This document shows, one piece after another, positions 28,001-37,501 of a DNA stretch of 64,000 nucleotides. The notes below the pieces were generated by a model that saw only the letters and a list, made by a program, of their open reading frames with translations, had not been told where the DNA came from and made no database searches. The stretch spans positions 10,540,001 through 10,604,000 of the forward strand of contig CM082594.2 in assembly GCA_040954595.2 (NCBI GenBank), in the 5' to 3' direction. How positions within the stretch are numbered: position 1 is the stretch's first letter; the number at the start of each line of letters is the position of its first letter. The DNA comes from Balanoglossus misakiensis. Taxonomy: Eukaryota; Hemichordata. A program made the translations under genes and the position numbers.

Positions 28001-28353
28001 GGGGAGATGAACCCGCCACTACCCATCATGCACATGGAGCCCAAGATGAACTTCACTCCGGACGAGAGTGATTACAACAGTCCGCTGTACAAGACTGGAC
28101 TCCGTGCTGGTGTGCTCTCCACTACAGGTGAGTCATGTGTTCAGGCTTTGCAGTATTTCCCCAGTTGTAGTAAACTGGATCAATTGTATCTTTCTCAGTA
28201 CACATGTAGTTAAATCATTTGCATTGAGTCCCTTTTTTCCCTATTACAGGTCATTCCACAAATTTTGTCGTCGCTGTCCATTTGCCGTCCGACAAACCTC
28301 AAGATTATTGGATTTCCAAGGGAACTGCACTGCTGTGTCAACTAAATGAGTAA
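2522..28353 (+). CDS. DNAH6: axonemal dynein heavy chain 6 (inner-arm dynein), complete spliced gene
   Basis: This is the ATP-driven motor subunit of a single-headed inner-arm dynein in motile cilia and sperm flagella. I could follow 65 coding exons, each bounded by GT-AG and joined in phase, giving 12618 coding bases and 4205 residues plus stop. Human DNAH6 is close to 4160 residues, and similarity to what I recall of it is colinear from about residue 110 to the end. The order is tail, linker, AAA1-AAA4, stalk with microtubule-binding domain, AAA5-AAA6 and C-terminal domain. The start at 2522 is the first ATG of the exon after the leader intron and opens an N-terminus without close similarity. 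P-loops are intact in AAA1 to AAA4, so the motor should be active. Two extra in-frame exons may be included in some transcripts. Assignment to DNAH6 rather than another single-headed class rests on family memory. Confidence 0.93.
4001..4057. repeat. (GAT)n microsatellite in a DNAH6 intron
   Basis: About 18 near-perfect GAT/ATG triplets lie just before the acceptor of the exon starting at 4093. The methionine-rich frame read from it is not a gene. Confidence 0.9.
10246..16214 (+). other. DNAH6: DNAH6 AAA1-AAA4 motor exons
   Basis: Exons: 10246-10545, 10679-10832, 10988-11259, 11387-11599, 11791-11976, 12168-12364, 12490-12673, 12805-13029, 13261-13482, 13631-13778, 13980-14137, 14241-14372, 14567-14738, 14886-15181, 15290-15369, 15552-15783, 15913-16214. 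Walker A loops: AAA1 GPAGTGKT (residues 1514-1521, from base 10306), AAA2 GPTGGGKT (about 1795), AAA3 GTTGVGKS (about 2138, split across exons) and AAA4 GVGGTGKQ (about 2489). The AAA1 Walker B is CFDEFNR (Asp1566, Glu1567). AAA1 is the main hydrolysis site in dyneins; the other three bind nucleotide and regulate. No key residue is missing. Confidence 0.92.
16352..18140 (+). other. DNAH6: DNAH6 stalk coiled coil and microtubule-binding domain exons
   Basis: Exons: 16352-16573, 16690-16870, 17085-17320, 17438-17600, 17726-17808, 17903-18140, encoding about residues 2651-3025. The ascending coiled coil contains the Ala/Asp/Glu-rich stretch with [17 protein letters not shown]. The globular microtubule-binding domain (about 2835-2950) contains [14 protein letters not shown], and the descending coil follows with [11 protein letters not shown]. 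All are hallmarks of axonemal dynein stalks. This part contacts the B-tubule of the neighbouring doublet and relays nucleotide state through the coil. The 83-base exon 17726-17808 is one of the smallest in the gene. Confidence 0.9.
22141..22283. mobile_element. 143 bp foldback (hairpin) element in a DNAH6 intron
   Basis: The sequence is almost its own reverse complement. The left arm runs 22141 to about 22206, the right arm about 22218 to 22283, with a spacer of about 11 bases (GAGCGATAGCG) between them. Mismatches and small indels are few. The arms begin AGCAATAAAACACCCCC and end with its complement. It has no coding capacity and lies between the exons ending at 22119 and starting at 22595. 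This architecture fits a foldback-type MITE. No clear target-site duplication was identified. Confidence 0.7.
22282..22454. mobile_element. MITE-like element with 25 bp terminal inverted repeats
   Basis: The ends 22282-22306 and 22430-22454 are 25-base inverted repeats matching at 24 of 25 positions. They flank about 123 bp of AT-rich, non-coding sequence. Size and structure fit a non-autonomous DNA transposon. It abuts the hairpin element on its left with a two-base overlap, so one probably inserted at the edge of the other, or both derive from one composite element. Superfamily cannot be assigned. Confidence 0.6.
25424..25537 (+). other. DNAH6: candidate DNAH6 cassette exon A (114 nt, 38 codons)
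   Basis: It is bounded by an acceptor (AAATGTTAG|GG) and a consensus donor (AATGAC|GTAAGT). Its length is a multiple of three, and it reads open in the phase required by both neighbouring DNAH6 exons. The encoded segment is very hydrophilic, starting [20 protein letters not shown], then a short Cys-containing stretch. Vertebrate DNAH6, as I recall it, has no insert at this point of the C-terminal domain. The polypyrimidine tract is weak, so inclusion may be conditional. Transcript evidence is lacking. Confidence 0.5.
26490..26576 (+). other. DNAH6: candidate DNAH6 cassette exon B (87 nt, 29 codons)
   Basis: A strong pyrimidine tract and CATTGTAG acceptor precede it, and a GTGAGT donor follows (CGCAAC|GTGAGT). 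It is open in phase 0 and a multiple of three, like cassette A. The product is Lys/Glu/Asp/Ser-rich ([18 protein letters not shown], then a short tail). The same charged character as cassette A at the same insertion site argues that both are real alternative exons rather than chance. Confidence 0.55.
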
Positions 28354-29408
28354 AATAAAAAAAGGTTTTCATCTGAGCAGAACTTTTCTCTTCAAATCAC
28401 CAGTTGCCCTGCAAATCCTGTACAGTTTATTGTAAGTAATTTGATACACTGTGTTTGACACTGAAATTAAATTGTTTGAAAGTGACATTGTTTTGTCATT
28501 GTTGTGCATCTGTTTAATAATCAACCAAGTGTAAGATATCTTTAACCAAAATTTCAAAGTCCGTCCAAAAAGCTAATCTAACAAATGAACAAAAATAGAC
28601 ATAGTTCATATCACAGATGACATGTACATCACAAAGTGTTTGTTGAAATTTTATTATCTCAGACATACTTAACTATATTTACAACTTTGTTGATATTCAA
28701 TGTGATTTAAAACATTCTTTTACATACATTTTTTTTGTTTTGGTTGATTGTGATCACATTGGCATTTACGACGTATTCTCTGTTTGTTTTTGTCTTTGTT
28801 TGCGATCACACATTGCATTGAATATTAAAAACTGGCAAGGTACATTGTATATTATTTGTTTAAAATATATTGGACCGTGGTGTGATGTTTGTTGAGTTTG
28901 ACAAACACATTTCAAACATTAACTATCACATTGATTTTTCCCCCTTCTGTAAAATTTGTAGACTATAACATTTTGTATCTTATCTTTCTGTATGTATTTA
29001 AACAGCGACATCCATCCATTGTAGTGGGTCAGTAAAAAGTATTCCTCTCAAACCTGTTTTTATTGCGTGTAATAAAACATTGCAGATAGGAAATGTACAA
29101 TTGAAAAATATAAAGATTTGTAAATTACTGAGTGTACAATGTTGTATGTCAAAATAAATAAAACATACAGTATTTCCATTGACATGACATGAATATAGAG
29201 TGTGTGTGTGTGTGAAAATAATTAAACGGGCATTGAAACATATAAACAATATTGGATTCCAGGCTACAAAGTCACACCATAGCTGTTACATTTAATGTCC
29301 AATCACAAAGTAGCTATTATCTTGGTTGACCAGAATGTCCAATCAGAAAGCAGCTCTCTCTATTTGATTGGTCAGAATGTCCAATCACAAAGCAGCTCTC
29401 TTGCACAA
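28354..29408. other. convergent 3' region between DNAH6 and the MIEAP-like gene
   Basis: DNAH6 has an AATAAA at 28354-28359 directly after its stop and further plus-strand AATAAA motifs at 29071-29076 and near 29155. The oppositely oriented neighbour has a minus-strand AATAAA at 29058-29063. The two 3' ends may therefore overlap. No reading frame here looks coding. Confidence 0.5.
29295..29403. repeat. three imperfect tandem copies of a 40-42 bp CCAAT-containing unit
   Basis: Copies start at 29295, 29335 and 29377, each with ATGTCCAATCA(C/G)AAAG(T/C)AGCT. The spacers also share TTGG or ATTGG. It lies in the predicted 3' UTR of the minus-strand gene. Role unknown. Confidence 0.7.
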
Positions 29409-32400
29409 TCATTTAAACATAACCATTCCTTTCTTCAGCACCTTGCCTCCCTCATCGAGCAGAGCTGGCCACACGAAATGATCGATCTCCGACCCATCCT
29501 CTGGAATCGTCTCTAACTTGCACTTGCTGTCCGGCTGGTGCATTTTGTGGTCGTAGCTGCGGCTCTCATTTTCGATCACAAACGGAGGATATTCAATGTT
29601 CAGTTGCCATGACAGCCGACAACAATTACTGATGTAGTTCCCGATGGTGGTGTTGCTTGTCACGTCAGCTCCGAACTCTTCCTCAACCCAATCCACAATA
29701 CCCTGCAGACGGCAACAACATTACAAGAGTTGAAAACTTCTCTGAAATATTCATTCAAAATTACTTGGAGGAGAAACATGGCCAAGTGTAGCCAACAACC
29801 CTACCCCCACTGTCTGGATCATCTATGACCACATTATTGTCAACTTACATGTTCCAGTTCCTTCAGTGGCCAAACACTGGTCTGCACTTTGAGGAAGCTG
29901 GATATCTCTTCCCGCAGTGCATCCGGAATGATGCCGGGATCGGCACGCAAGTCCTGGAAAAAAGACACATGCAGAGATGTTTGTGACTCAGGTGCTAGAA
30001 TGAGTATGTTGAATAGAAAATGTTGTCTACCTAAGGAATACAGGGTTGTAATGTTTTGGGTGATGAGAAAAACTATTGGACAAAGACTTACAGAAGAGGC
30101 CTGCATTCCGTGGGACGGAGAACCAGGATAGAGAAGAAGATGTGCCAAGCGGCCATTCATTGTGTCCACATGGTCCTTGGCAAGTTGAAATGAAACCTGC
30201 AACAGAATGGAAAAATACATATGTTTATTTTCACCAATTTCTTCAGTATTCTCAAGAATTTCACATGTTATCATTTGCAGTATGTTTCTAAATTACCCTG
30301 AGATATGACAAAATCTATGGCAAATCTCTGGAAACCCTTCAACGACCACAAGTATTTTCTACTCAAGTTTTGAAAACAGATTAAGTGAACTTGCTGCCCT
30401 CCCCCTCCCCGGCTGTAAATACTGAACAGCCCCTTAGAACAAGACTTCTGGTAAATTCTAATTTTAAAAAAATGCTATGATCGATACTTTATTCTAATAT
30501 ACAAATGTTGAGCTGGAGGTCAATGCCATGCCAAACGATACGACCCTGTTTGCCCGCACCCCCCCCCCCTGACATGACTTTGACCGTCCCTATTGTAAAG
30601 AGCGCCACCAGACGTACCACGAAGAGATCGCTGAGGAACTCCTGTCGTTTGCTGTCCGTCGCGAGACTTGAGAATTCTTCGGATTCGTCGTCGGATTGGA
30701 GAGCTTGCATCGCCGTGGTTCTTTCTGTATTCTCCAACTGCCAGAAACTGGAGATCAAATTTGAAACGGCTTTGTTTTTCGCTTCCGTGTTGTTCTTCGC
30801 TTCGAATTCTTTGACTCTGAAAATTGTAATGTTGTTCAATACTAGAGTAAATAAATGAGCAGGCCTAAAATTACGAAAGTCACTAAAAAACTAACATGTC
30901 AACAAACAAATGCCAATAAATCCACCGCATTTCAGTCAAGTCACGTAGTCGTAATTTTTCAGTCAAGTCACGTGATCGTACTGTTCCCAGAAATTTTCAA
31001 GATGGCGGTCAAGTTTGAATCTCCATGGAGAGGGACGTTTCAATTTCGATGATTGGATAGCCTACAGGTAAGGATAACTCACTCCTTGAACTGAATCGAT
31101 GCAAATTGGTATCGAGAAGTTGACCGATTATTTCTTATAGCTTAGAGCCTTGTCATGCGTGTGATTCTTAGGTCTGAATCGCAGATAAACGTAGGTCAAT
31201 ATGAAAGTGCGGTGACATCTCCGCCCCCCTCTCTCGCCCGCTGGTATACACGCCGATCATGCGCCTACACGTTGTTTAGGCAATGAATACTTTATAAATA
31301 GAGAATAGATTTTCTATTGTGTCTTGTGTACTGTACCGTTCTGAAAGTTCGTAAAATTTGCATGATACTATCACAATTGGGTCAACCCGCTGGGGGTGAC
31401 CTGAGGTGACCCCGGGCAGTATTGTTTCCAACCGCAAACCTGTGGGCGTGGCCAGTTTGCGTCGCGATAACAAATTTACTGGTGTAAAAGGGTCTTGGAA
31501 CCTTTCTAGATCCTATTAGTGGAATAAACTTGTAAACGCTGTCGATAAGATTCAAAATTACGTAACGTGGCTCATTTTCCAAATGCCACTGCTTGCAAAA
31601 ATGGGAAAATAATTGAACGGACTTCCGCCTTATGAGCTTATCACCTGCACAGAAGGAAATTCAAAACGGCAACTTTTGACCCCCATGTACGTTTCAAAAT
31701 GGTGGGGTGTTTTGTTGTCCGTGGCTTAATGGTTAAAAGGCTACAATGTGAAATTGACAAACCACGTCATTTATAATATCACTTAATTGACTGAAATAGA
31801 CATGTCACGAATAATCAGTTCAATCATAGACGTATCCCTATATTAAAATACCTCCTTGGTTTTATATTATTTAAGGCATAGCGGGTCATGCATTTTAGGT
31901 GATGAAATGTGATATATTTGTATACAACTAGAAATAGATTCCAATCATAATTAATAGGTTGATAATACATTTGTACTGAAAATGCGTGGTCCTGATAAGT
32001 AGAGGAAGGGCTGAACGTTAAAATATTTTGACATATTTACTGCAGCCTTACCGTGTCACCATTTCCTTATTTTGGTCATTCAGTTTGCTAGCAACACCTT
32101 GTAAAGTGGCGTATTGCTGTTTGAGTTGGCCATAGTGCGTTTTCAGTTCTTCAATTTCTGCCGACAGTTTCCTGTTCTCAAGTCCACCATTTTCCCGTTC
32201 TGCCTGACAGGCGACTAGTTGATCGTTCAGTTCCTTGTTCTCGCCTTGAACTTTGATTAGCTGTTCCGTCAATTTGGCCACTTTATCATCGTCTCCTAAC
32301 GTCAGCGATTTCTGTAACAGCTGGATCGCTTGCGAGACCAGAGCTTTTGAGTTCTCGCCACTGGCACTGTCCGAAATTTGAACATTCGAGCTGCGACCAT

Positions 32401-32656
32401 CGACCGCGACGATGGTACTTCTGCTGGGTTTGACGGGTCTTGTGCGAGGCGCGGCTTTGGGGACGGGTGCGGAGTGCCGCTTGGTGATGGGGCGAGCGTC
32501 CGTAGCCGAGTTGAACTCTCCAGGTCCGGGTAGACTACCGTCTCCCGTCTTTCTATACACCTCTCCCGGGCCGTCCATGGCCGTAACCGCGGTCGAATTC
32601 GCCGGTGGCGTATTACCGAACTTTACATTCCCCTTTCTCCTAAATGCCGACCACAT
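29409..32656 (-). CDS. coiled-coil protein with a mitochondria-eating-protein-like C-terminal domain (5 exons)
   Basis: The minus-strand model joins 32656-32052, 30816-30618, 30196-30092, 29953-29849 and 29702-29409, with all phases consistent and 435 residues. Residues 1-105 are low-complexity, basic and Pro/Ser/Thr-rich. A coiled coil spans about 106-200. The C-terminal half contains LISSFWQLEN, FQLAKDHVD, a Cys-Cys-Arg-Leu-Ser-Trp helix, and near the end FVWPALLDEGGKVLKKGMV. That ending resembles the VWPAL...KG(E/V)V signature of the SPATA18/MIEAP C-terminal domain, whose mammalian member acts in mitochondrial quality control and is expressed in testis. The N-terminal half is not like mammalian SPATA18, so this may be one of several domain relatives rather than its orthologue. 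The start is the first ATG of the long exon, and a further upstream exon is possible. An X-box lies about 450 bp upstream. Confidence 0.72.
30931..31067 (+). promoter_or_regulatory. possible plus-strand promoter and first exon inside intron 1 of the MIEAP-like gene
   Basis: A 27 bp direct duplication (30931-30957 and 30958-30983) carries TCAGTCAAGTCACGT; the second copy contains an E-box CACGTG. AAGATGGCGG (30999-31008), a YY1-like motif common at start sites, follows. The sequence then reaches CTACAG|GTAAGG at 31067/31068, a consensus splice donor. The ATG inside the YY1 motif opens only a very short frame. No matching downstream plus-strand coding exon is visible before alpha-tubulin, so this could start a non-coding antisense transcript. 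Confidence 0.3.
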
Positions 32657-34574
32657 ATCTGGGTTCGAAGTTCCCGTTTGGTGACCACTGTGTTAGTGGA
32701 CCCCTGTAAATAAGTAAAGCGCAGGTATTACTGGAGTCAAGTGCCTCGGCCGCACATGTGATGGTCGTCAGCTATCCAATTTCTGAGAGAAAAACACCAA
32801 TTTGCTGCGTTCCACAAACAGCGCCCCGTTGCAACACACACCGGAATACGCATTGAACACATGAACTCGATCGATCGGGTCAGTATTTTGTAAGGAGCCA
32901 GTAATCTATTCTTTTGATGTGTTTTTATTTACAACCAAACATGCCTTTAAGTGCGCAAGTCAAAAGAAAGTTAGAAGACGTCATGAGGTGTCGCGACCTC
33001 ACGAAGAATTTAGGTGGTGGTAGATTTTTTGCATTTATTGGCCCCAGGGTACTGTTTTGACTTTTCATTGATCAGATATCGGCCTTAACTCGTAGTTGAT
33101 GCCGTTGTCAAGGCAACAGAAAACCTTAAGAGTGTCTGAGTGTTAAGTGTTGCAGTGTTCCGTTCCTGTTTTCTACAAAAACCTATGCTTGCATGGTGTG
33201 ACCTGGTTTCGTTCGCAAATAAAGCTGACTTGACAGGCCTTCACTGTTAGAAGTCAAATTGCACGGCACCCGGGGCGACCCTGTCCGACAGCAACTTGTC
33301 ATGCGCACAAACTCTGCAGTGCCACTTGAGCAGAATAACTTAAACTAGATAGCCCCATCACATTTAAACAATGTCAATAAAGGTCGGATGTATTTCTTCG
33401 AATTCATCATGATAATGATATCGCCCTTGTTGCTTGATATTGGAAAAAGGACATCTCATCTATATTTGATGATTTGAAAGCTTAAAAAGTAAAGTAACAT
33501 TTATACGTGTATTTGCGTATTTTTATCATATCAAAGGATAACGGTCGTCTAGAATTGAACAACGCCCTTTGGGTGAACACGTTGTGCGTGTCAACTGAAA
33601 GCTGTGTTTTACCACCTACCGTCAAAATAATTTCTCGGCTTCGTACCACTGAAATCTGGTTGCTATGGTGTTAGAATCGGCGTCGCCACTTTCCATCTCT
33701 GTCGCTGCTAAACGCGGACATTCTTGTTTCATAAATGACTTAAAATTGGAGTCAATTAAGCCCGTGTGAATCTATTTTTAGCGACATGATGCGCAGGTGG
33801 GATGACACGTTTGCGTATTTGCATAGAGGATAGAGACGGTTGACCTCGAGTGACCCCTGAGTGACGTCATCTGTTCAGACCTTCCAGCAAATAAACGCCC
33901 CAACTGCAATTTTCATTTTAAAAAACACTTGTGGATATCGTTCGATTCGTATATGTCAATCTAAATGTTATAAACACAAAATTCATCCTAATAAGTTGTT
34001 GAGAATATTTTATTACAATGATAAAATGCTCTACATTTGACAAGTTTGTCGAGGCGCCATTTTAACTGATGTGATAATTCTCTATCTCCTGATAGGATGA
34101 ATTCCATGGTTGGTTAAGTTCGATTAATTATCTTGTCACAGAAACTACAAAACACACAATTCCAAGCAAACAACCGATTTATAAGCTAGCTAACACGGGT
34201 CAGTCTGTTCATTTCGATTACAAATTAATAATTTAACATTATCGTAGAATTATTAACATCTCTGGTGACGTCCACGCTGGTTCCTTACATCAAAGATTGT
34301 TTCATGAATGAATGTTAATTCTACTTCGTCATATGCCCATATATTGTTAAACCGTTGAAGTATAATAAATGTTCTAACAAATATAGTGCCTTTTTAGTGC
34401 GACTACAGCCTAAGTCGGGCAACTCGAAAGTCTCAATAAAAGAATAAGATATGTGTTGTCATAAATCATAATTCTAGAAGCACGTTCTACATACAGTGCT
34501 GTTTCAATTAAACGAATTAATTAAAACTACAACGATATGTAGTATATATTGTATTGTTAGCGCCCTCAACCATT
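32657..34574. other. intergenic region between the MIEAP-like and TRIM genes
   Basis: This is upstream of the MIEAP-like gene and downstream of the TRIM gene. Apart from the X-box motifs, it holds no convincing gene. A 39-codon frame at 32941-33060 looks protein-like but has no supporting splice structure. The right part, from about 33900, is AT-rich. Confidence 0.5.
33104..33117. promoter_or_regulatory. RFX X-box motif upstream of the MIEAP-like gene
   Basis: GTTGTCAAGGCAAC is an imperfect palindrome fitting the X-box consensus GTHNYY(AT)RRNAAC except for the central AA. It lies about 450 bp upstream of the predicted start codon on the minus strand. A weaker relative, GTTGCTATGG, is at 33659-33668. 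X-boxes recruit RFX factors that control ciliary genes. Confidence 0.5.
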
Positions 34575-35732
34575 CTAATGAACTTTTTTAACAAACCGGC
34601 GCAAAGCTCCCTCCGCTCTGAATTTGATGCACTCCATCCGATCTCTCAGAAGAGAATTTTCATCCAGAAATTTACCGATATCTTCGTCTAGCATTTTTAA
34701 ATTCGGTAAAAAGTCTAAGTAGATTTTTTCGGGCGATCTATCCTTAGCGCCTTTACTCAACAATCCAGATATTGATTTCGTCATGACGTCCAGGGATTGG
34801 AGATAATGTACGGGTGTGGCCGTGTCGGTGAGTTGGTCGACGGCGTCTCTCGCCCGTGAGATTGCGCCTTCGTCCACCGATATAGCGGTGTGTTGAGCCT
34901 CCAAGGTCTGACGCTTTCTGAAACAGATTCTGTACAAGTCTTTCTTTCGCTCTCTCTGTAGATGGGTGACATGGTCGATAATACTCTCCGCGTATGAGTC
35001 GATGCGCTTTTCGATCTGTTCACGGGTTTGTTCCAGAGCGGCTATCTCCCGCTCCGTGTCTTCGCGGTCTTGTCGAACTTTCCCGAGCAAGGTTTCTAGT
35101 TCTTCAATAAGCGGTTGTAGTTTGTATTTTTCGTCTTCCGCTGCTTCTTGCAAGTGTTTGCGCCTGTGTATCGGCTCGGGGTGGTCAACAGTCGCGCAGG
35201 TGATGCAGACGGGGATTTTACAAGTTGCGCAGAAGACTTTCAGCGTCTCCCCGGGGTGTTGGTCGCAGTATGTGTCGGGGTCGAGAGACTCCGGGTCCAG
35301 GAGAAGCCGGCGCTTGTACTGATCCATGGGGATGGTGTGATGTACGAATGAGTCCAGAGCTCTAGAATGCGTGGCGATGCAGTTCACGCACAAATTCCGG
35401 TCGCAATTTAAACACCTGGCGACGGCGTTTTTGTGTCTCATTCCGCACGCCCCACACCCGCCATCTCCGGCACCAGCACGACTTTCGACGTAACCGTGCA
35501 GGTCGGTGATGAAAAAGTTGGTCTTGAGCGCCCCCACCCCACCAAGGGGCAGCTCAAACTCTTCCCTGCAGAGGGGACAGCTCTGGTCGCGATTGGCCAC
35601 CGAAGATTCGAGACAGTCCTCGCAGAAAGTGTGCAGACACGGCAACGTCTTGGGTTTCTGGAAAACATTCCTGCAGATACTGCAAGTCAGGAAGTCGTTG
35701 GTGATTTCTTCTTTGATGAGACCGTCCGCCAT
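34575..35732 (-). CDS. intronless TRIM family protein (RING, two B-boxes, coiled coil)
   Basis: This is a single open frame of 385 residues. RING finger C3HC4: Cys17, Cys20, Cys32, His34, Cys37, Cys40, Cys52, Cys55, with the spacing expected of an active E3 ligase. B-box 1 starts at Cys93/Cys96 and runs to about His132. B-box 2 starts at Cys156/His159 and runs to about His193. A coiled coil of Glu/Lys/Arg-rich heptads covers about 195-290. The last 95 residues are helical, with no SPRY, NHL or filamin domain, so it matches the short TRIM type abundant in invertebrate genomes. It probably acts as a cytosolic RING-type ubiquitin ligase that dimerises through the coil. Start choice: the ATG lies 12 residues before the RING, as usual in the family. 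Lack of introns suggests a retroposed or tandem-expanded copy; the frame is intact, so it is not an obvious pseudogene. Confidence 0.88.
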   Translation of the reverse strand: MADGLIKEEITNDFLTCSICRNVFQKPKTLPCLHTFCEDCLESSVANRDQSCPLCREEFELPLGGVGALKTNFFITDLHGYVESRAGAGDGGCGACGMRHKNAVARCLNCDRNLCVNCIATHSRALDSFVHHTIPMDQYKRRLLLDPESLDPDTYCDQHPGETLKVFCATCKIPVCITCATVDHPEPIHRRKHLQEAAEDEKYKLQPLIEELETLLGKVRQDREDTEREIAALEQTREQIEKRIDSYAESIIDHVTHLQRERKKDLYRICFRKRQTLEAQHTAISVDEGAISRARDAVDQLTDTATPVHYLQSLDVMTKSISGLLSKGAKDRSPEKIYLDFLPNLKMLDEDIGKFLDENSLLRDRMECIKFRAEGALRRFVKKVH

Positions 35733-36351
35733 CTTTTAAATCTCGGAACAGGTTGCAGCTTAGACGCGGTTGTTTCCGATGGTGATTTGTAGTAACTCAA
35801 AGTATGCGACTCTGCTAGTCCCGATAATTTACTACTCGGCCAACACTCGAAACTGTAAATGAAGGACAAAGAAACATATACTCAAAGTTCTCCCAAGTGT
35901 TTTGACTGCTCGCGGTCCCCTGACAACAAAGTTTCAACACAAACAAAACAGTCCGCGGCAACACAAGACTTTGCATTTGTAATTTAAAAAAATAATGAAA
36001 AAAAAACGTGCTCAACGCAAACCACCGCACCCTTATATCAACCTTTACCAATCCCAAATTGCTATTTTTGTAACAAACACAGAACGCCCACAACAATTTC
36101 ACACTCGAGGAATCGTTTATTTTGACCGGTTCCATAGCAATTATCGCTGTGAAATTGACTTTTGGTAAGTGGGTCATTTGTGAGAAAAAAGGATTGCAAG
36201 ACTTCAGTGGATAACAAAGAAAGCCACGCCGAATTCTTCAGATTGTTCATATCCCACGAGAAGGTATATGCATTGATTGTTCGACAAGTATTATCCATTT
36301 AACAGTCCTTGCATCGAGTCAGACAGAGTTCAAAGTACAAGAGAACATAGC

Positions 36352-36490
36352 CACATACATACATACATACATACATACATACATACATACATACATACAT
36401 ACATACATACATACATACATACATACATACATACATACATACATACATACATACATACATACATACATACATACATACATACAGACAGAC

Positions 36491-36527
<37 letters not shown>

Positions 36528-36529
36528 GG
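36352..36529. repeat. compound tetranucleotide microsatellite (CATA)n then (CAGA)n
   Basis: About 32 perfect CATA units (36352-36480) run directly into about 12 CAGA units with one GATA interruption (36481-36529). The second tract differs from the first by a T-to-G change, fitting descent from one seed. Confidence 0.95.
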
Positions 36530-37442
36530 TCATTCTTCGCAAACAGTGAACATATTAATTGCTACGCGTTATTGGCAGCCAGGCCTTTCTTAAATAGGAT
36601 AACGATATAACCCAACGAAAATCGAGGAATAATAATGGGCCCCTTGATAACAAAATAACAAGCGTTATATTTAGGTCAATATAGAGATTAAACACAATAT
36701 GAAAAGGTGACCCAGTGTATCTGGGGTCAATCCGGTCTGCAGTTGGCCTCTGTTGTATTGATAAATAATGAACTGTTGCCGAGTTGGTGACAATAAAGTG
36801 GCGTCGAGTTTGAATAATGGTTGCAGACAGTAAGAAAGAAGCGAAATAACATACACTTTTCAGTACGGTTGGATATAAATTGCCCGTGCCCTGTCATGTT
36901 TTACTGCAGTAATGTAGTATACGCGTTTTAATAATTCCACAACGTACGTACGTTTAAACAATCGACAACATTGTATTGAAAAGTAAGGTATTATTCTTAA
37001 TATACGCACTGACAGTAAAGAATTTTATGAAGATAAACGTTAAAATATTCCAACTGATACGTACCACAGGCCAGTGCGAGATTTTGAGACACAGTTAGCG
37101 GACAAGGTCACTTAAAATGATATGTGGCATCCAATTAGTACGATAAGATAAACCGTTGCATGCAGCTTTTAACTGAAACAGGGCTCATACAATACTCACA
37201 TTGTTTGGGTACCTCACTGTACAGAGGACTCTGTGTTTGACACTACCGGTTTACTGAAGCCTGGTCGACCGCAGGTGTGTATTAAACGCCGACAAGAAGG
37301 TCACGTGATTAGAGAAAATATTTTGATGCGGATCTCCGACTCGAGTCGGTGCCAAAGGTGACTCAGGTAACCGCGTAAGAAAACGAAATAAATCGTTAAC
37401 TTGACTATTGAGGCGTATGGCATCAACAACTGAACCCCGCCC

Positions 37443-37456
37443 ATCTCTCTCCCTCT

Positions 37457-37498
<42 letters not shown>
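37443..37498. repeat. (CT)n microsatellite
   Basis: The tract is a CT-rich run whose last 35 bases are perfect dinucleotides. No gene overlaps it. Confidence 0.9.

Positions 37499-37501
<3 letters not shown>

Larger units (their letters stand above)
18373..28353 (+). other. DNAH6: DNAH6 AAA5, AAA6 and C-terminal domain exons
   Basis: Exons: 18373-18675, 18810-18995, 19195-19367, 19642-19822, 19975-20388, 20503-20649, 20855-21028, 21196-21480, 21620-21860, 22019-22119, 22595-22699, 22888-23002, 23165-23286, 23390-23560, 23785-23871, 24021-24206, 24390-24450, 24617-24780, 27905-28127, 28250-28353. AAA5 opens with [11 protein letters not shown] and the ring closes with AAA6 ([14 protein letters not shown], then KKFGPLGWN). 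The C-terminal domain includes the Gly-rich [10 protein letters not shown] loop and [12 protein letters not shown], and ends shortly after DYWISKG with TAA at 28351-28353. The acceptor before 19642 has an A-run instead of a pyrimidine tract. The intron 24781-27904 is far longer than the rest and holds two candidate cassette exons. Confidence 0.9.

Noticed and set aside
32941-33060. 39-codon frame with protein-like composition (starts MPLSAQVKRKLEDV)
   Set aside because: No convincing splice donor, no flanking exon in phase and no recognised family; could be a chance frame.
36277-36549. Frame of His/Thr/Tyr/Ile repeats on the plus strand and Cys/Met/Tyr/Val repeats on the minus strand
   Set aside because: Direct translation of a CATA/CAGA microsatellite.
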